This document shows positions 48,058 through 59,700 of a stretch of 64,000 nt of DNA, piece by piece (position 1 is the first letter of the stretch; every line of letters begins with the position of its first letter). The DNA lies in contig JAOANR010000004.1 in NCBI GenBank assembly GCA_030278955.1, positions 61,135,541 to 61,199,540 on the forward strand, in the 5' to 3' direction. Both the position numbers and the translations under genes were made by a program. The notes beneath the pieces were generated by a model that saw nothing but the letters and a program-made list of their open reading frames with translations, was not told the DNA's origin and made no database searches. The stretch is from Hygrophila difformis. Lineage: Eukaryota; Streptophyta; Magnoliopsida; Lamiales; Acanthaceae.

Positions 48058-48580
48058 TCGTATTCGAAAGATTCGAGTCGAGTCGAGTACTTGATTGGTT
48101 TTTTATTTATAATTTTAATATATCTTATATTTTATATTTTTAATACTCTTTCTAATTTTTATTTATTATCCACTTTCATTTTAATCCGTTTATTAAGAAA
48201 TAATATATTTTCTCTCACTTTCCCGATACTAACAAAAAAGTAAACATGTCACTTATTTTAGATCATCTAGAAAAGGAAAAAATTATCGCTTTTTAAAAAA
48301 TAACATATTATAGGTTTTAAAAAAGTTTGATTCTATCTTAATTTTACAATAAAGATCAAATATTTGTGCATTAAGTTGAATCAGTTTTTTATGTCATAGT
48401 TCAAAATTTAAAATTAACACACAAATGTGTAAAAAAAAATTAATCAAGCATAGTTTGAGAAAATGTAAAAAAAAAAGAAAAAAAAAAGACATCGAGTAGT
48501 TCAAAAATACTGTCAAGTCAACCTCGAGTATTCTCTACTCGAGTACAACTCAAGTTGATATCACCCGTAGCAATCTGTTA
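48058..48580. mobile_element. CTCGAGT-word element, left end decayed
   Basis: Words ATTCGAGTCGAGTCGAGTAC at the left and CTCGAGTATTCTCTACTCGA on the right, ending GATATCACCC, which matches the GGGTGATA end of the element at 49307 in inverse. The left terminus is not recognisable. Confidence 0.6.
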
Positions 48581-48705
48581 CGGCCTCGGTACAGGAATTA
48601 TGGGATATTGAAATTCAAATGAGGTTATAAGGATTTGATGAACTTGTGTAATACCTTACGATATTAAGATTCTCTCCCCTATGCGGGGAAATGGAGATTT
48701 GAACA

Positions 48706-49228
48706 AGGTTGTTAAGATCGGGATCCTATATAAGATCGTTTTTGTCTTTACAATATCGGGATCGTAGGATCGAATCAGGATTCTAAGATTCTATGAAATT
48801 TTTATTTATATTTTTTAAAATTAATGCTTGTTAATTATGTCACTAAAATGGTGACAGATATAATTGGAAATATCTATTTTAGATCTATTTTGAACAAGAA
48901 TTTTATAGTTAATAGCATGCTTATTCATCATACAATGGAAGTTAAGCACGAACACATAACTCAACCATTATGGGTTCAACATTGCAAAGATATATTAAAC
49001 AAAATTGATAAAAAATAGCATAATCAAAATCATAATGAGATAGAAACAATAAGTAATTTTGCTCCCGAAAAAAAAAACATTAGGATCGGATCGCATAGCG
49101 ATCCTACGATCATAACCCGATCATAACGATCCTAATACGATCCTAACGAATTTTCGATCATAAGGCGATCCAGGTCGTTTTTTATGGCTAGGCGATCATA
49201 CGATCAGGATCGCGATTTTAACAACCCT
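48706..49228. mobile_element. GATCCTA-word element with near 9-bp target duplication
   Basis: Ends AGGTTGTTAAGATCG and CGCGATTTTAACAACCCT are inverted; flanks AGATTTGAA and GGATTTGAA agree at 8 of 9 bases. The interior right half is an array of CGATCCTAAC/GATCATAAC words. Confidence 0.7.
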
Positions 49229-49306
49229 GGATTTGAAGATTCATTCCTCTAGTAATTTCAAATAAAAATCCAGACACGCGTCTGTTCCATTCTCCGCAGC
49301 TAGAGC

Positions 49307-49834
49307 TAGGGGTGATAGCGAGTTGAGTCGAGCCCGGTGTCAAACTACTTGAGCTTGACTTGATGAAGAAATTTGGCTACTCGAGCTCCAGTCGAGTAGT
49401 CAAGTTCGATCTCGAGCTCGACTCGACTCGAGTTCGAGTAGCTCGAGTATATATATATTTCAATGGAGTCGAGTAGTCGAGCTACTCGAGTTCAATTATT
49501 TTATTTTATTTTATTTTTATTTCATTCTCAAGCTCGAGTTCGAATCGAGTACTCGAGCATATCGAGTATTTTCTCCTTTTTTTTGCATTTTTCCTTTTAA
49601 AATTTTTAAAAAAAAAAGAAAAAGAAAAAAGAAAATGAGTCTAGTACTCGATACTCGATACTCGACTCGACTCAAGTAATCTACTCGAGTACTCGACTCG
49701 AGTTCGAGTATCATATACATAGGCTCGATACTCGAGTGCCCTACTCGACTACTCGACTCGGCTCAAATTTTTCGAGTACGAGTCGAGTTTTTTCCGAGTC
49801 GAGTCCCGAGTAACTCTATTTGTTGATCACCCAT
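49307..49834. mobile_element. CTCGAGT-word element with perfect 9-bp target duplication
   Basis: 528 bp between two copies of AGCTAGAGC (49298-49306 and 49835-49843). Ends TAGGGGTGATAGCGAG and TGTTGATCACCCAT are imperfect inverted repeats. The interior is almost wholly CTCGAGT/ACTCGA words in both orientations. A 9-bp duplication points to Mutator-like transposition. Confidence 0.88.
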
Positions 49835-49849
49835 AGCTAGAGCTATCAA

Positions 49850-51030
49850 AACGGGTCAGACCCGCCCCAAAAATATATGGGTTGAGCCTTCAAAATGAAG
49901 ACCCGTTTAAAAGCGGGCCCAATCAGACCTACCAAACGGGCTATAAGTCCAAACGAGTTCGACTTATTTGGAGCGGGCTAGCAAAAAAATAAAAAATTGT
50001 GGCCCAAAATCTGGCCATTACCAAACAGCCCAGAAAGCAATTGAAGGCTGAAGCAAGACAGACTATTCTTCTCTCTCGTTCTTGTTCACAATCGTTCCAA
50101 TCTACACCCCTCTACAGGGGAAATTAGAGTCAACACCCCATTTTAAATACTTTGCATTTTAAAAAGACTCCTCCCCATTTCATTACACTTTAAGACCCAC
50201 ACACAATTTTGACTTCAATTAAAGGACCCTCAAAAATCCTAATCTAATTAACTTTCTAAAGAGCCCATTAAGAACAACACTTTACCTTTACCAAAAAAAG
50301 AGTAACACTTTACCACACATTTGTGACTGAGAGAAACAGAAGCGGAGGGAAATGGGGCATTCGAATTCGAAGCGGAGGGAGGGAAGAGAGACACCGAGAG
50401 AAACGCGATAGGAGGACGGAAGAGGAAGATTGGGACCGAAGAGAGCAACATTTGTGGAGAAATTAAAAAGGCATAGGCGGGCGAAGGTGAGCAAGAGGAG
50501 GACGGAAGAAGAGGATGACGGAAGAGGAAGAGGAGTACCGATAAAACCTACATTTGAATCCAAAAAATGGCACCGAAGAGGAGGACCGATCCTGGGCAAG
50601 CGGTGGACGATGGCGGACCGAAGCGGCGCCCCAATCAAGGGCAAGATGTTGCGGGTATGTGTTTGGAGGTCACTGCTTCTTATGTTATGCTCTATATTTG
50701 GGGGTTTTGTTGTGAATTTTGATGCTCTATAAGTTGAGTTATCTTAATTTATTTATTGAGTTTAAAGATTGCAAGTTGATTTGATATTTGTGTTAATTGT
50801 TTGAATTGTTGTTGGTTTATAGAATTGGTGGGAAAAGTGATTTTGAATACTCGTGCTCATGTTTTTAAATTCAATAAGCATAAGGTGTTTGATGAAATGA
50901 CTGAAAGGTCAATTTCGTTTAGAAATCAAAAATTTGGAATACATTAGTGTGGTAATTGTTTAGTGTTTTGAATACTTCAATCCTAAAATGCAATGATTGT
51001 GATTAGTTTAGTATGTTGTCTACGTCAGTA
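49850..51030. other. TE-derived DNA left of the MULE ORFs
   Basis: Starts with another CGGGT-word stretch (AACGGGTCAGACCCGCCC at about 49856). From 50330 there is a purine-rich stretch (GAGG/AAGAGG words) that yields low-complexity Arg/Lys/Glu ORFs. I recognise no protein. Confidence 0.4.
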
Positions 51031-51038
51031 CTAAGTTA

Positions 51039-52003
51039 GTGGATTGTTTAGAACAAATGCTGAAATATCTTTTGATGTATGTATGGACAGGTAGTTCCAA
51101 TGAGAATAAAATACAAGCTCCGCGCTGCTCGGCAAAGTATCTACGAGATATTATGGACGAGGTGGAAGTTCGGTGGTCGGTATTACAAAGCGATGCTATA
51201 GAAGCAACTGGATTTGGCCATTTATAAAGGTGAGCAAAGAGAGTGCCTTCCTCCCACGCCTGCAAGCGCTTCTTGAAAAGTTTGAACCGGCGACACAAAG
51301 CTTCGTATTGGGCGAAGGCATTAGGATAGTGTTCAGGGCCAAGTAGCTATCATGTGTGCTTGGATTGAGGCACACGGGACATTTTATTGAGGCACACAGG
51401 AGCTATCGTGTTGGACCTTGATTCTACTATGTCCAGGAAGTTCTTCGCGGGCAGGTGTGGCGATGTCAAGATGAACGAAATTGCAAAGGCTTTGCGTGAT
51501 TGGGCCGGAGAAGTAGATGGACACGAGAGGTGTAGTCCCGGGGAGTACGCAAGCTTATACGTACTGCTTGTGTTTAATTGCCTATTATTTCCTACTACCG
51601 GGTACACAACTCCAAAATACCTATGGAATTATGCGGAGCACAACTCTATGTTGAGGGAGTATGCTTGGGGCCCTGCTGTTTATTCTTATTTGCTCGAGTC
51701 CATGAAAGGATTTGTGGAGGGAAAATCCTCATATCTGAGCGGTTGCACGGTTGGTCTACTGGTAAGTTTTATTGTGTTAAAGAAGTAATAGTGGTGCTTA
51801 TATATTGTATGATGCGGAGTTAACCTAGACTTGTTAATTATCATATGTACTTGTAGGCATGGTTTTACGAGAGGTTGCCAAAGTTTGGCAAGCCAATTGA
51901 CCGTATGAGATTTCCAAGGATAACAAGATGGGTTGATAGAGTCGGGAAGATCGAAGGGTGCCGGCAAGAATTACAGGAGGTAGATAGGGATGATGTGGTA
52001 TGA
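51039..52003 (+). pseudogene. TE-associated ORF (DUF1985/plant-mobile-domain-like)
   Basis: Two segments join across a clean GT-AG intron (51762-51856): one ends with LSGCTVGLL and the next continues AWFYERLPKFGKPIDRMRF then PRITRWVDRVGKIEG and stops at 52003. Before this come YTTPKYLWNYAEHNSMLREY and AWGPAVYSYLLESMKGFVEG. The layout (YxWGxxVYxYLLxxM...LxGCxxGLxxWFYE) resembles the helical domain linked to MULE-borne ORFs in plants. Upstream frames are broken by stops. It lies divergently to the mudrA-like gene 0.8 kb away, so I infer it was cargo or a second gene of the same element. Function unknown. Confidence 0.5.
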
Positions 52004-52794
52004 TTTATTCCACTGGTTGAGGAGATACTGTTATGTGAGCCAGCAAGGGTTTTTCCAGAGGTATGGTGATTTGAAGTTGGATTTTTTATTTTTTTCCTTG
52101 AGTTTTGTACAATGTTATTGTTTTTATTGAGAAAATGTTGGTTGCCTACATGAAGGAATCGGAGGGTGATGAGTTGGAAAGGAAGGTGGATGAGGAGGGG
52201 GAAGAAGAGCAAACTACAATTGAGGCTCACGATGGATTGAAAGAAGTGACTGTGGTTGGTGTGGATGCATGCATTGATGACGAATGAGTAAATATGGTTG
52301 TTGAAGAGCCGGTTGGGTTAGAGATTGTTGAAATTAATGCTGAAATGGGGGCTGAGAATGAAGGACAGAGTGAAGAGGTATTGTGGCACGGTCATCGGAC
52401 GGTCCGTAGCACCGTCCAACATACCGTCCTCCGCTACAGGCTTGTACAGGTATTGTGACACGGTCAGAGGACGACCGTCCCGTTGCGTGTCAATTATGCT
52501 TTACCAGGAATAACTATGGATTTACCAGATTATTACTTACCACTTTACCACGTTGCAATTTCCACTTTACTAGGTTCTGTGCTTACTGTCACCAAAATTT
52601 TCATTATGAAACCACAACATACCAACCTACATCATTGCATAGAACCATAAGCCAACATAAAAATTATAATCCAACATCCAGAACTTCAACTTCCAATGAG
52701 TCCACATTGCACTTGCAAATTTCAACCATACAACATATGGCAATCAAGTGTTTGTGCTTCAATTAACTAACAAAAATGGACATGCCCACATAAA
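52004..52794. other. Spacer between accessory ORF and transposase
   Basis: Contains two related stretches at about 52388-52500 with CGGTCATCGGACGGTCC and CGGTCAGAGGACGACCGTCC words, resembling short inverted repeats. No coding pattern. Confidence 0.4.
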
Positions 52795-55210
52795 CTACGT
52801 AGGGACTCTAGAAACTCGTGCATTCTTGCACGTACGTTTGTTGTGGCCGGGCAAACCGCATGACTTGCATTTATTACCACTCCTAACGGTTTGGGAAGGG
52901 ATGCGCTTCGTTTTTCTTCGTCCCGGCTGCGGGCGCACGTCAGGGGGTTGAACTTTGTCGGTCGCCACCTCCAATGGTTTGTCCTCGTGTATTGCACACA
53001 TAGGGTAGATAGCACCTTCGTAGGCCTTACGAAACATTTCAACACTGTAGTAAGGATCCACATAGTCATATGAAGATACATGCATGTCGGATATGCAATA
53101 CAAGGCATGTGCACAAGGAAGACCAACTATTTGCCATCCCCTACACGAGCACTCCCGTTTGTTGAGGTCAACTATCATCTTTTACAACCCCTCCCGCACC
53201 TCGTACAATCCGGCCATCGGCCTAACACATGACAAGGACCCGGACTTGTTCAACCTGGATTCTAGTTTATTCTCTTGTACTGGACATAGCTCTTTGAACC
53301 AACCTGTTGACTCCTCCCTTCTCTCGCACATCATTGTCATAACTTTCAATCTTATCGTATCTACCATGGCAGCAGGTTGCAGACCTCTAGCAACCTTTAT
53401 CCATGAGTTCCAACTCGACTGGATTATTGTGAAACACGCCCCATCTCATCCCCGTGAAGAATGCATTGGCCCACCGTTCCGGACGGGAACGCGCAATGAA
53501 TTCCTTGGCAGGCTCCTTGAATGTATCCAAGATCTTCTTCATGTATTTTTCATACTCACTTGAAGTGGCTGCTTTTGCTGCCTTTTGGGAAATGCTAGCC
53601 CATTTCCCCTATTGTGCAGTGGATTTGATGACATCACCTGTTACATCAAGTACACATCATCCATCAAATAATCCATTCAATTCAATAAAAATCACGAGTT
53701 ACTGTGATATTTTAAAGTGGGATACGTACATCAGTTTTAAAATTTTCTATCAGATGACGTAGACATATTGCATGCAAACTTTCGGGGAATATAGCACTTT
53801 TTGCGTTCATAAGCCCCGGGTGCCTATCCATGAACAAAACGAGCTTCTCAAAACCGTAGTCCTCTCTTTGCGCTTCAATGGCTCCACGTAACTTTTGACA
53901 AAACCATCCCCAACTCTCGTTGGTCTCACCATCAACAACTACAAAACATTGAAAATTAAATACAAATAACTTGCGTATGCATAAAGGAACAAAACATTAA
54001 CATTAACTAAACACGTACTTGCAAATGCTACGGTAAAAATTCCATTGTTCCCGTCCTAGCCTATGGCCCCAAGCACATGTCCTTTCCACTTTATCTTTAT
54101 GTGTGTTCCATCGAGATACAACATTGGACGACATCCACTCAGGAATCCCCGCACGCACGCACCTAAGCTAATAAAGACCCGGTGAAACTTCTTCGTGTCC
54201 GGAAATATCTCGAAGTCAACAATGGTACCGGGGTTCGAATCTTTTAAGGATTGGCATAAACCCCTTAATTTATTGAATGAATCCTTATCTTTTCCATGAA
54301 TATCTCTCAATGCAATTTCTTTCCCCATCCACGCTTTGTGGTAGGGTATATCTATGGCAAACTGAATATTGATTTCATCAATTGCTTGTCTTGCACTATA
54401 TGTCGGCGCGGTTCTCAATGTATCCGTTATCCAACTGGCGACCCAATTAGATGTTGCTTATGGATGACTTGTATCCATTATACGGTCAACACCACAAGTA
54501 TGATGTAGGGTACAAGTCCGAATGCCAAATGTGTCATCCGACTTATGATATGATGCATATACCCGCCACCCACATCCATCCACTGTACATCTTGCAATAA
54601 CCTTATGCTTCCCATTCTTCACGTATTTGAATCCTTTCTTTGTGGCAATGCAAAATGTCCTTAGAACGCGACGAAAATGCTCAACATTTTCAAACGTTTG
54701 CCCTTCTCCTTCAATGCGCTCAATGCCTCCTGATCGTCCACCCAAATGCTCAACATTTTCACTCCTCACCAATGCCATTTCATCATGCCCTTCGAAGCAT
54801 GCATCCTCCACTCTACAAAATGATTCATTTGTCATTCTACCATTGTAAACATGTCGAAATGAATGATACAAACAATCAATGCAACAATCATACCTTCTCC
54901 TCTTCTCTGGAGTCCCGTTCGACCTAGCTATTACATTGCACAAGTGTACATTTGATAGCATGTGATATTGAATCATCAATTTTATGTCCTTGTCCGTTTC
55001 CATTCTTACAAGCAACTTATCGCCCGGGGCTTCATATTTCAGAGTGTATAATAGAGGATCAAAATCGGGCCATCGTTCCATCATCTCCATATGCACATCA
55101 TTCATCGTCGTCTCATTCTTTATAGACATTGGGTGCTTCTCATCATTATATTGGCAAATAACGAGTAGGGTAAAGCAACTACTTTCTCCATGACCCCCAC
55201 TAATGCTCAT
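52795..55210 (-). pseudogene. mudrA-like (MULE) transposase, broken
   Basis: Read from 55210 down on the minus strand. The domains in order are an N-terminal PB1-like region (about 55.2-54.9 kb), a MuDR DNA-binding region with CTVDGCGWRVYASYHK, the transposase core with LYLDGTHIKIKWKG (first Asp), an intron near 54.02-53.94 kb, VDGETNESWGWF, LFMDRHPGLM (second Asp), and LHAICLRHL. After another intron (about 53.76-53.64 kb) come RPERWANAFFTGMRWGV, a SWIM finger CSCRGWQIVGLPCAHA and a CCHC knuckle CKSCGLPGHNKRTC. Breaks: in-frame TAA at 54458-54460 (after DTSHP), TAG at 54056-54058 (after LGAIG), a frameshift after FTGMRWGV and a stop before KMIVDLNKRECSC. Mutator-superfamily DDE transposase, no longer functional. 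Confidence 0.88.
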
Positions 55211-55750
55211 TCTCTTTTCTACAAATGCAAACAAAATAATATCACCATTCATATTTCCCCTGCATCATCAACCTATCACAAAACTAACCCACACACCATT
55301 TTTTCTAACATCAAAATATCTCATTTTATACCAAATTATTTCATAAGATCTTTACCACATATTACACTCTTTAACACAATAAAATACAATGCTCATAATT
55401 TTCACCCTATTTCTTTCAAAAATTTCTCTAAAAAAATTCTTTCAAAACTTCCACTCATTAAAATAAACAAAAAATAGCACATATGTCCCTTACTCCAATA
55501 AGCCTGTCACTCTTCCACCTAAGCTTTGCCGTCCACTGTGCACCGCCGTCTTCCGCCGCACTCCACCGTCCGCCGCCGTGTCGTTCGCCTTCTTCTACAG
55601 AGAGCTTTGATCGCGGGAATGGAGAGCATGCGATTGAGTCGTTGTTTCTACGTTAGGGCTTTTTTTTATTTGAATTTAGAGTAATTTAGTATTTTGCACC
55701 CAAGAGCATTTAAATATTTTCTCAACATAATTAGATTAGTTTAACTAGGT
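55211..55750. other. Flank of the MULE transposase
   Basis: AT-rich, then a GC-rich patch (CCGCC words) at 55540-55610. I could not match it as an inverted terminal repeat to the 50-kb side. Confidence 0.4.
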
Positions 55751-55910
55751 GTTTGGATAAGCTGCAAGAAAATTGATTATCTGATTATTGCGTTTTCAAA
55801 ACGCAAATAATCAGTTTAACCGCTAAAAAGGGTGCTGCAAACCTGATTATCTGCGTTTTGAAAACGCAATAATCAGATAATCTGTTTCATATCACTAATC
55901 CAAACACCCT
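55751..55910. mobile_element. MITE with GGTGTTTGGAT inverted ends
   Basis: About 160 bp from AGGTGTTTGGATAAGC to CTAATCCAAACACCCT. The interior GATTATCTGATTATTGCGTT and its reverse complement form a near-perfect hairpin with TTTTCAAAACGC arms. CTA on both sides suggests a 3-bp duplication (PIF/Harbinger-like). Older relative at 13861. Confidence 0.8.
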
Positions 55911-56715
55911 CTAAGTAAATTAGATTAGATTTGTGTTACTTAGGTTTTGAAAGATTGGGTCCTGTTTTTCAATTGGGGTCTTGGACCACAATTTATGTGT
56001 GTGGTAGGACCTCAGGTGTAAGAGCCCCAATCTACAAACTCACACCACCGCACTCAGCCAATCACACCGCCGGACGCCGTTGCCCGCCACCACCACCGGC
56101 ACCATATCGCGCCGCCTTCCGTCCTGTCGCTGCTGAGTTCTGAGTTCGCCTTCGCCTTCGCCTTCGCCTTCGCCGTCACTCACCACCACCCGTTGTTGTC
56201 GGCCTCGCTCACAACCACCGGCTGCTGTCCCCCGCTCACCACCACCCGCTGTCGCCCTCTTCACCACAACCGCCGCCGCCGGCCTCCTCACCAGTCACCA
56301 CCAGCGGTAACCCTTGTATTTAAGTGTTTTCCTTTCTTTATCCTGTGAGATGATGGCTGGGTTGCTTATATTCTTGATTACTGGTATTATAAGATGAGGA
56401 ACTTTTTTCAAATAATCATTTTGCTGGATGCAGAATTTGAGCATATTAGCATCTCAGTTTGGGTTAATGGGGTGAATTATGTGCTTATGATTATTGTGCT
56501 GAAAGAGAAACGTTCTCCATTATCATGCAATTATCTTTTCTTGATTCCAATTCCCAGTTTTATTTTTTTAAAAGAAAATAAATTTGAGATTATTTTCTTG
56601 AAAGCCCGCGGACCGATCCGCTCAACCTCAGCCGTATCCGCAGCACTGTTTTGACATCTCTATCCGCAGCACTGTTCACCCAAATTCATGATTTCTTACA
56701 TTTATTCATTCGAAA
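55911..56715 (+). other. Upstream region of the DHHA1-like gene
   Basis: Contains (TTCGCC)n at about 56145-56175 and CCACCACC-rich low-complexity DNA, and a direct repeat TATCCGCAGCACTGTT at about 56634 and 56660, just before the gene. No coding region supported. Confidence 0.45.
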
Positions 56716-59700
56716 ATGGCATTCTCCAAAACCCTATTTAGCACGGGAAGTTCTGTCGTGACCCGATTGATGAACCAGACAGCCGCCGTGTCCTGTCCCG
56801 TCCTTCGCCAGAGCCCCGAATTGATCGCGCAGCCGAAGTTCCTCCCTCCCTTCGCTTCCACTTTTCCCGCCCGACGGTAATTTCTAAACTTTTCAGTTCC
56901 TTTCGTGATTATCATTATCTGCCAGTGCCACAACGGTATATGCGCTGAGCTGTCTCTAATTTTTCCTGCCAACTTCTGGTGGTGGTTAGAAAATTCCGAT
57001 CTGATGCTGCCTTGGAAGCAATACATAATGCATCAGAAAATGAAACACCAAATCTGGTATTGTTCAATTACCCCTCATTCTCTGGAGCTTATGGAGCGCT
57101 TTTTGCGCACCTTTACCACTCTCGACTCAACCTCCCTTGCCTCGTATTGCCTTTCTCTTCGGTCATACCCTTCAGGTATATGCATGCTGATTAATTTCTC
57201 TATTGTCTATATATTGGCCCGCAATTTTTGCTGATAATTGTATATATTTGGCAAGGGACTTTGTTTAGTTACTGAAATGAAATTAATACGTGCTTGACTG
57301 CTTGTGTCTATTAAAGTGAAATAGTCTGTTCATGATGTTTTGAAAGTGAAAACGTATGTCTGTATGTGGATTCAAGTGAAACTTGCATAGAACACCCCCT
57401 GTGTTTTCTGCATGTCAAATTTGGAGTGCTTTGATTTCAGCAAGATATGTTGATTTGAAGCTCCAACTGAAAAGGAGATTTCTGTTAATGGAATTGTCTT
57501 CTCATTTGCAATTCATAAATCATAACTTCTTACCCATTGTGTATAATTGCTTCATGTTCTTGACCTATTACAAGTTTTATTGCATTTTGTGTATTTTCTA
57601 CACTTGGAATCTGAAGACCAATACTGCAGTATCCATAAAGCCAGCCCTATCACATAGATTATGCAATGGATTTGCCCAAATTGTATTCTATTAATGCAAC
57701 TTTGATTTTGAAGTTCTACATACTTGTAGCTACTAGCCATAAAATTTTAAAAATAAAAAATAAAAAAAATCAATATGAAGTTTCACATGGAATTTTTGTT
57801 TGATGCAAAATGGGTGCAGCTCATTAACATATCTGTTTATATATGAAGACAAAACTGACAAATTAACAACAAACAATATTGGGCAGTACTTATTCTTCCT
57901 CTTCTTTTAACTTGTAACTTTGATCAGAAAGTAATTTATCTGTGCTTTCGTAATTTTGTTTTCTTGTCCGATCATTTTCTTTGTACTTTTTCTTTTTGTT
58001 TTATTTCTATAATCTTTCCTTGTAATTTTGATTAATTGATATGCATGTAGGGTTGATGACTTATGCATTGAAGGATTGAAGACATGCTACTTCCTGGATT
58101 TTGTAGGTCCAAAAGGTTTTGCGTCTGAGCTTTCTAGGAGAACAGCATCCAAGTAAGTGAAACTTTTGTCCATCTTATCTATTACAGAATTAGTTGCAAG
58201 TTGCAACTTGCAATTTCTTTTGCCCTCTCTGGGGTAGTTTCCAGTTGTAACTTGTAAACCAGCAATTTTTGCATCTAGGATTATTGGATTTGATCACCGA
58301 AAGTCAGTGCTTTCACAAATTTCTTCAAGGCAAGATTCTGATGTGAACCTTATATTGAATGTGAATATTGAGAAGAGTAGCTGCAGTGCTGCATATGAAT
58401 ATTTCTCTACTAAACTTTCAGAGATAAAAGTCGATGTAAGTTAGATTAATCATCGTAATATTGTCATTTTTACATTTTTTTTTTTGTTGTATTCGCTGGG
58501 ATTGGTGCTCTGTGCTCTAGTATTTTGATAAATTCACATGTATGACTGTGGCGATCCATGATTGAGTCTAATAAGACTGCTAATTATTACATAGGATGAT
58601 AGCATGAGCCTGCTAAACCAAGAAGATCGTGATCGAGTGGAAACAATTCTCAGGTACATTGAGGATAGAGATCTTCGCAAATGGAGTTTACCTGATATCA
58701 ACGCATTTAACATTGGACTAAAAGAATGGCACTCAAAATTGAACTGCATCACTAATTCGTGCATGTATCAACAGGTTCAATTTAATGTGTATTTAAATTA
58801 TTTACATAGCAATTTTCTTTTGTGATTGACAACAGCTGGTGTGTGGAGTTTTAAGGACGGTAATCTGTCATGTTGATGTTACATGGTATAAAATGTAACT
58901 AGTACGATTGTAGCAGTTTTAGTGGCAACCGTATTATTTATCACCACCTCTATTCAGGAAAGTAGTCCAATCACCGTTTTATTCATGTAATTTGAAATTG
59001 TGTCGCTATAGTTGTCACCAGCTGCATTTAATTTCGTCTAAATTGCCCATATCAACAGCTATTGGAGATTTGCTGTGAAGACTTGATCACTAGTGGAAAT
59101 GCCTATTTTTCTCGGCGACATGCCGATGCAAAAAAACTGATACACAAGGTTTTCAGAGTTAAGCTGGGCCGAGGATTTTATGGGGAGTGTCTGGTAATAT
59201 ATATATATATATATATATATCTTAGTAGTGCACTTTCAGTTAAACATATCATTATTGAATTAATTTTAAATATTTTGTTACATCGTCTGACATTTATATA
59301 TTTACATATAAAGTCATGGAAAGTGGAAACACGAAACATGTAGAACTATATATCTTTCAAATTGATGATATCCACTTGCCTGTCATTCAGGGGGTTAGAG
59401 CCGATGGAAATTCAGGTTTAAGTGATGAAATTGGCAAGGAACTGAGCAGAATGAGTGCCGCTGCTGGGTTAAGGTTATACACAAAACTTGTTCTCTTTCG
59501 ATTGTTCAAAGCAATCTTCCCTTATATTGCCTCTTCTTGTGTATGTTTTGTTTGGCTTTGTCAAAGCTCCAATTTTTGTAAGGTTTGTATTACTATCATC
59601 ACTGGTGAAACTAGGATTCTCCTCAAGGGGGCTGGTTTCCACTAAAAGATATGTTATAAAAATGCCAATATAAAAACCGAAATAACGCTATGCAAAATGA

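Noticed and set aside
50248..50740. ORFs of about 100 residues on both strands
   Set aside because: Low-complexity Arg/Lys/Glu or Pro/Ser/Leu products of a GAGG-rich tract; no homology pattern.
50100..55750. Inverted terminal repeats for the MULE at about 50.12 and 55.68 kb
   Set aside because: TTAGAGT...CACCC occurs near both places but in the same orientation, so it does not serve as an inverted terminal repeat; true ends remain undefined.
55931..56291. GC-rich ORFs upstream of the DHHA1-like gene
   Set aside because: Formed by (TTCGCC)n and CCACC repeats; no conserved domain.
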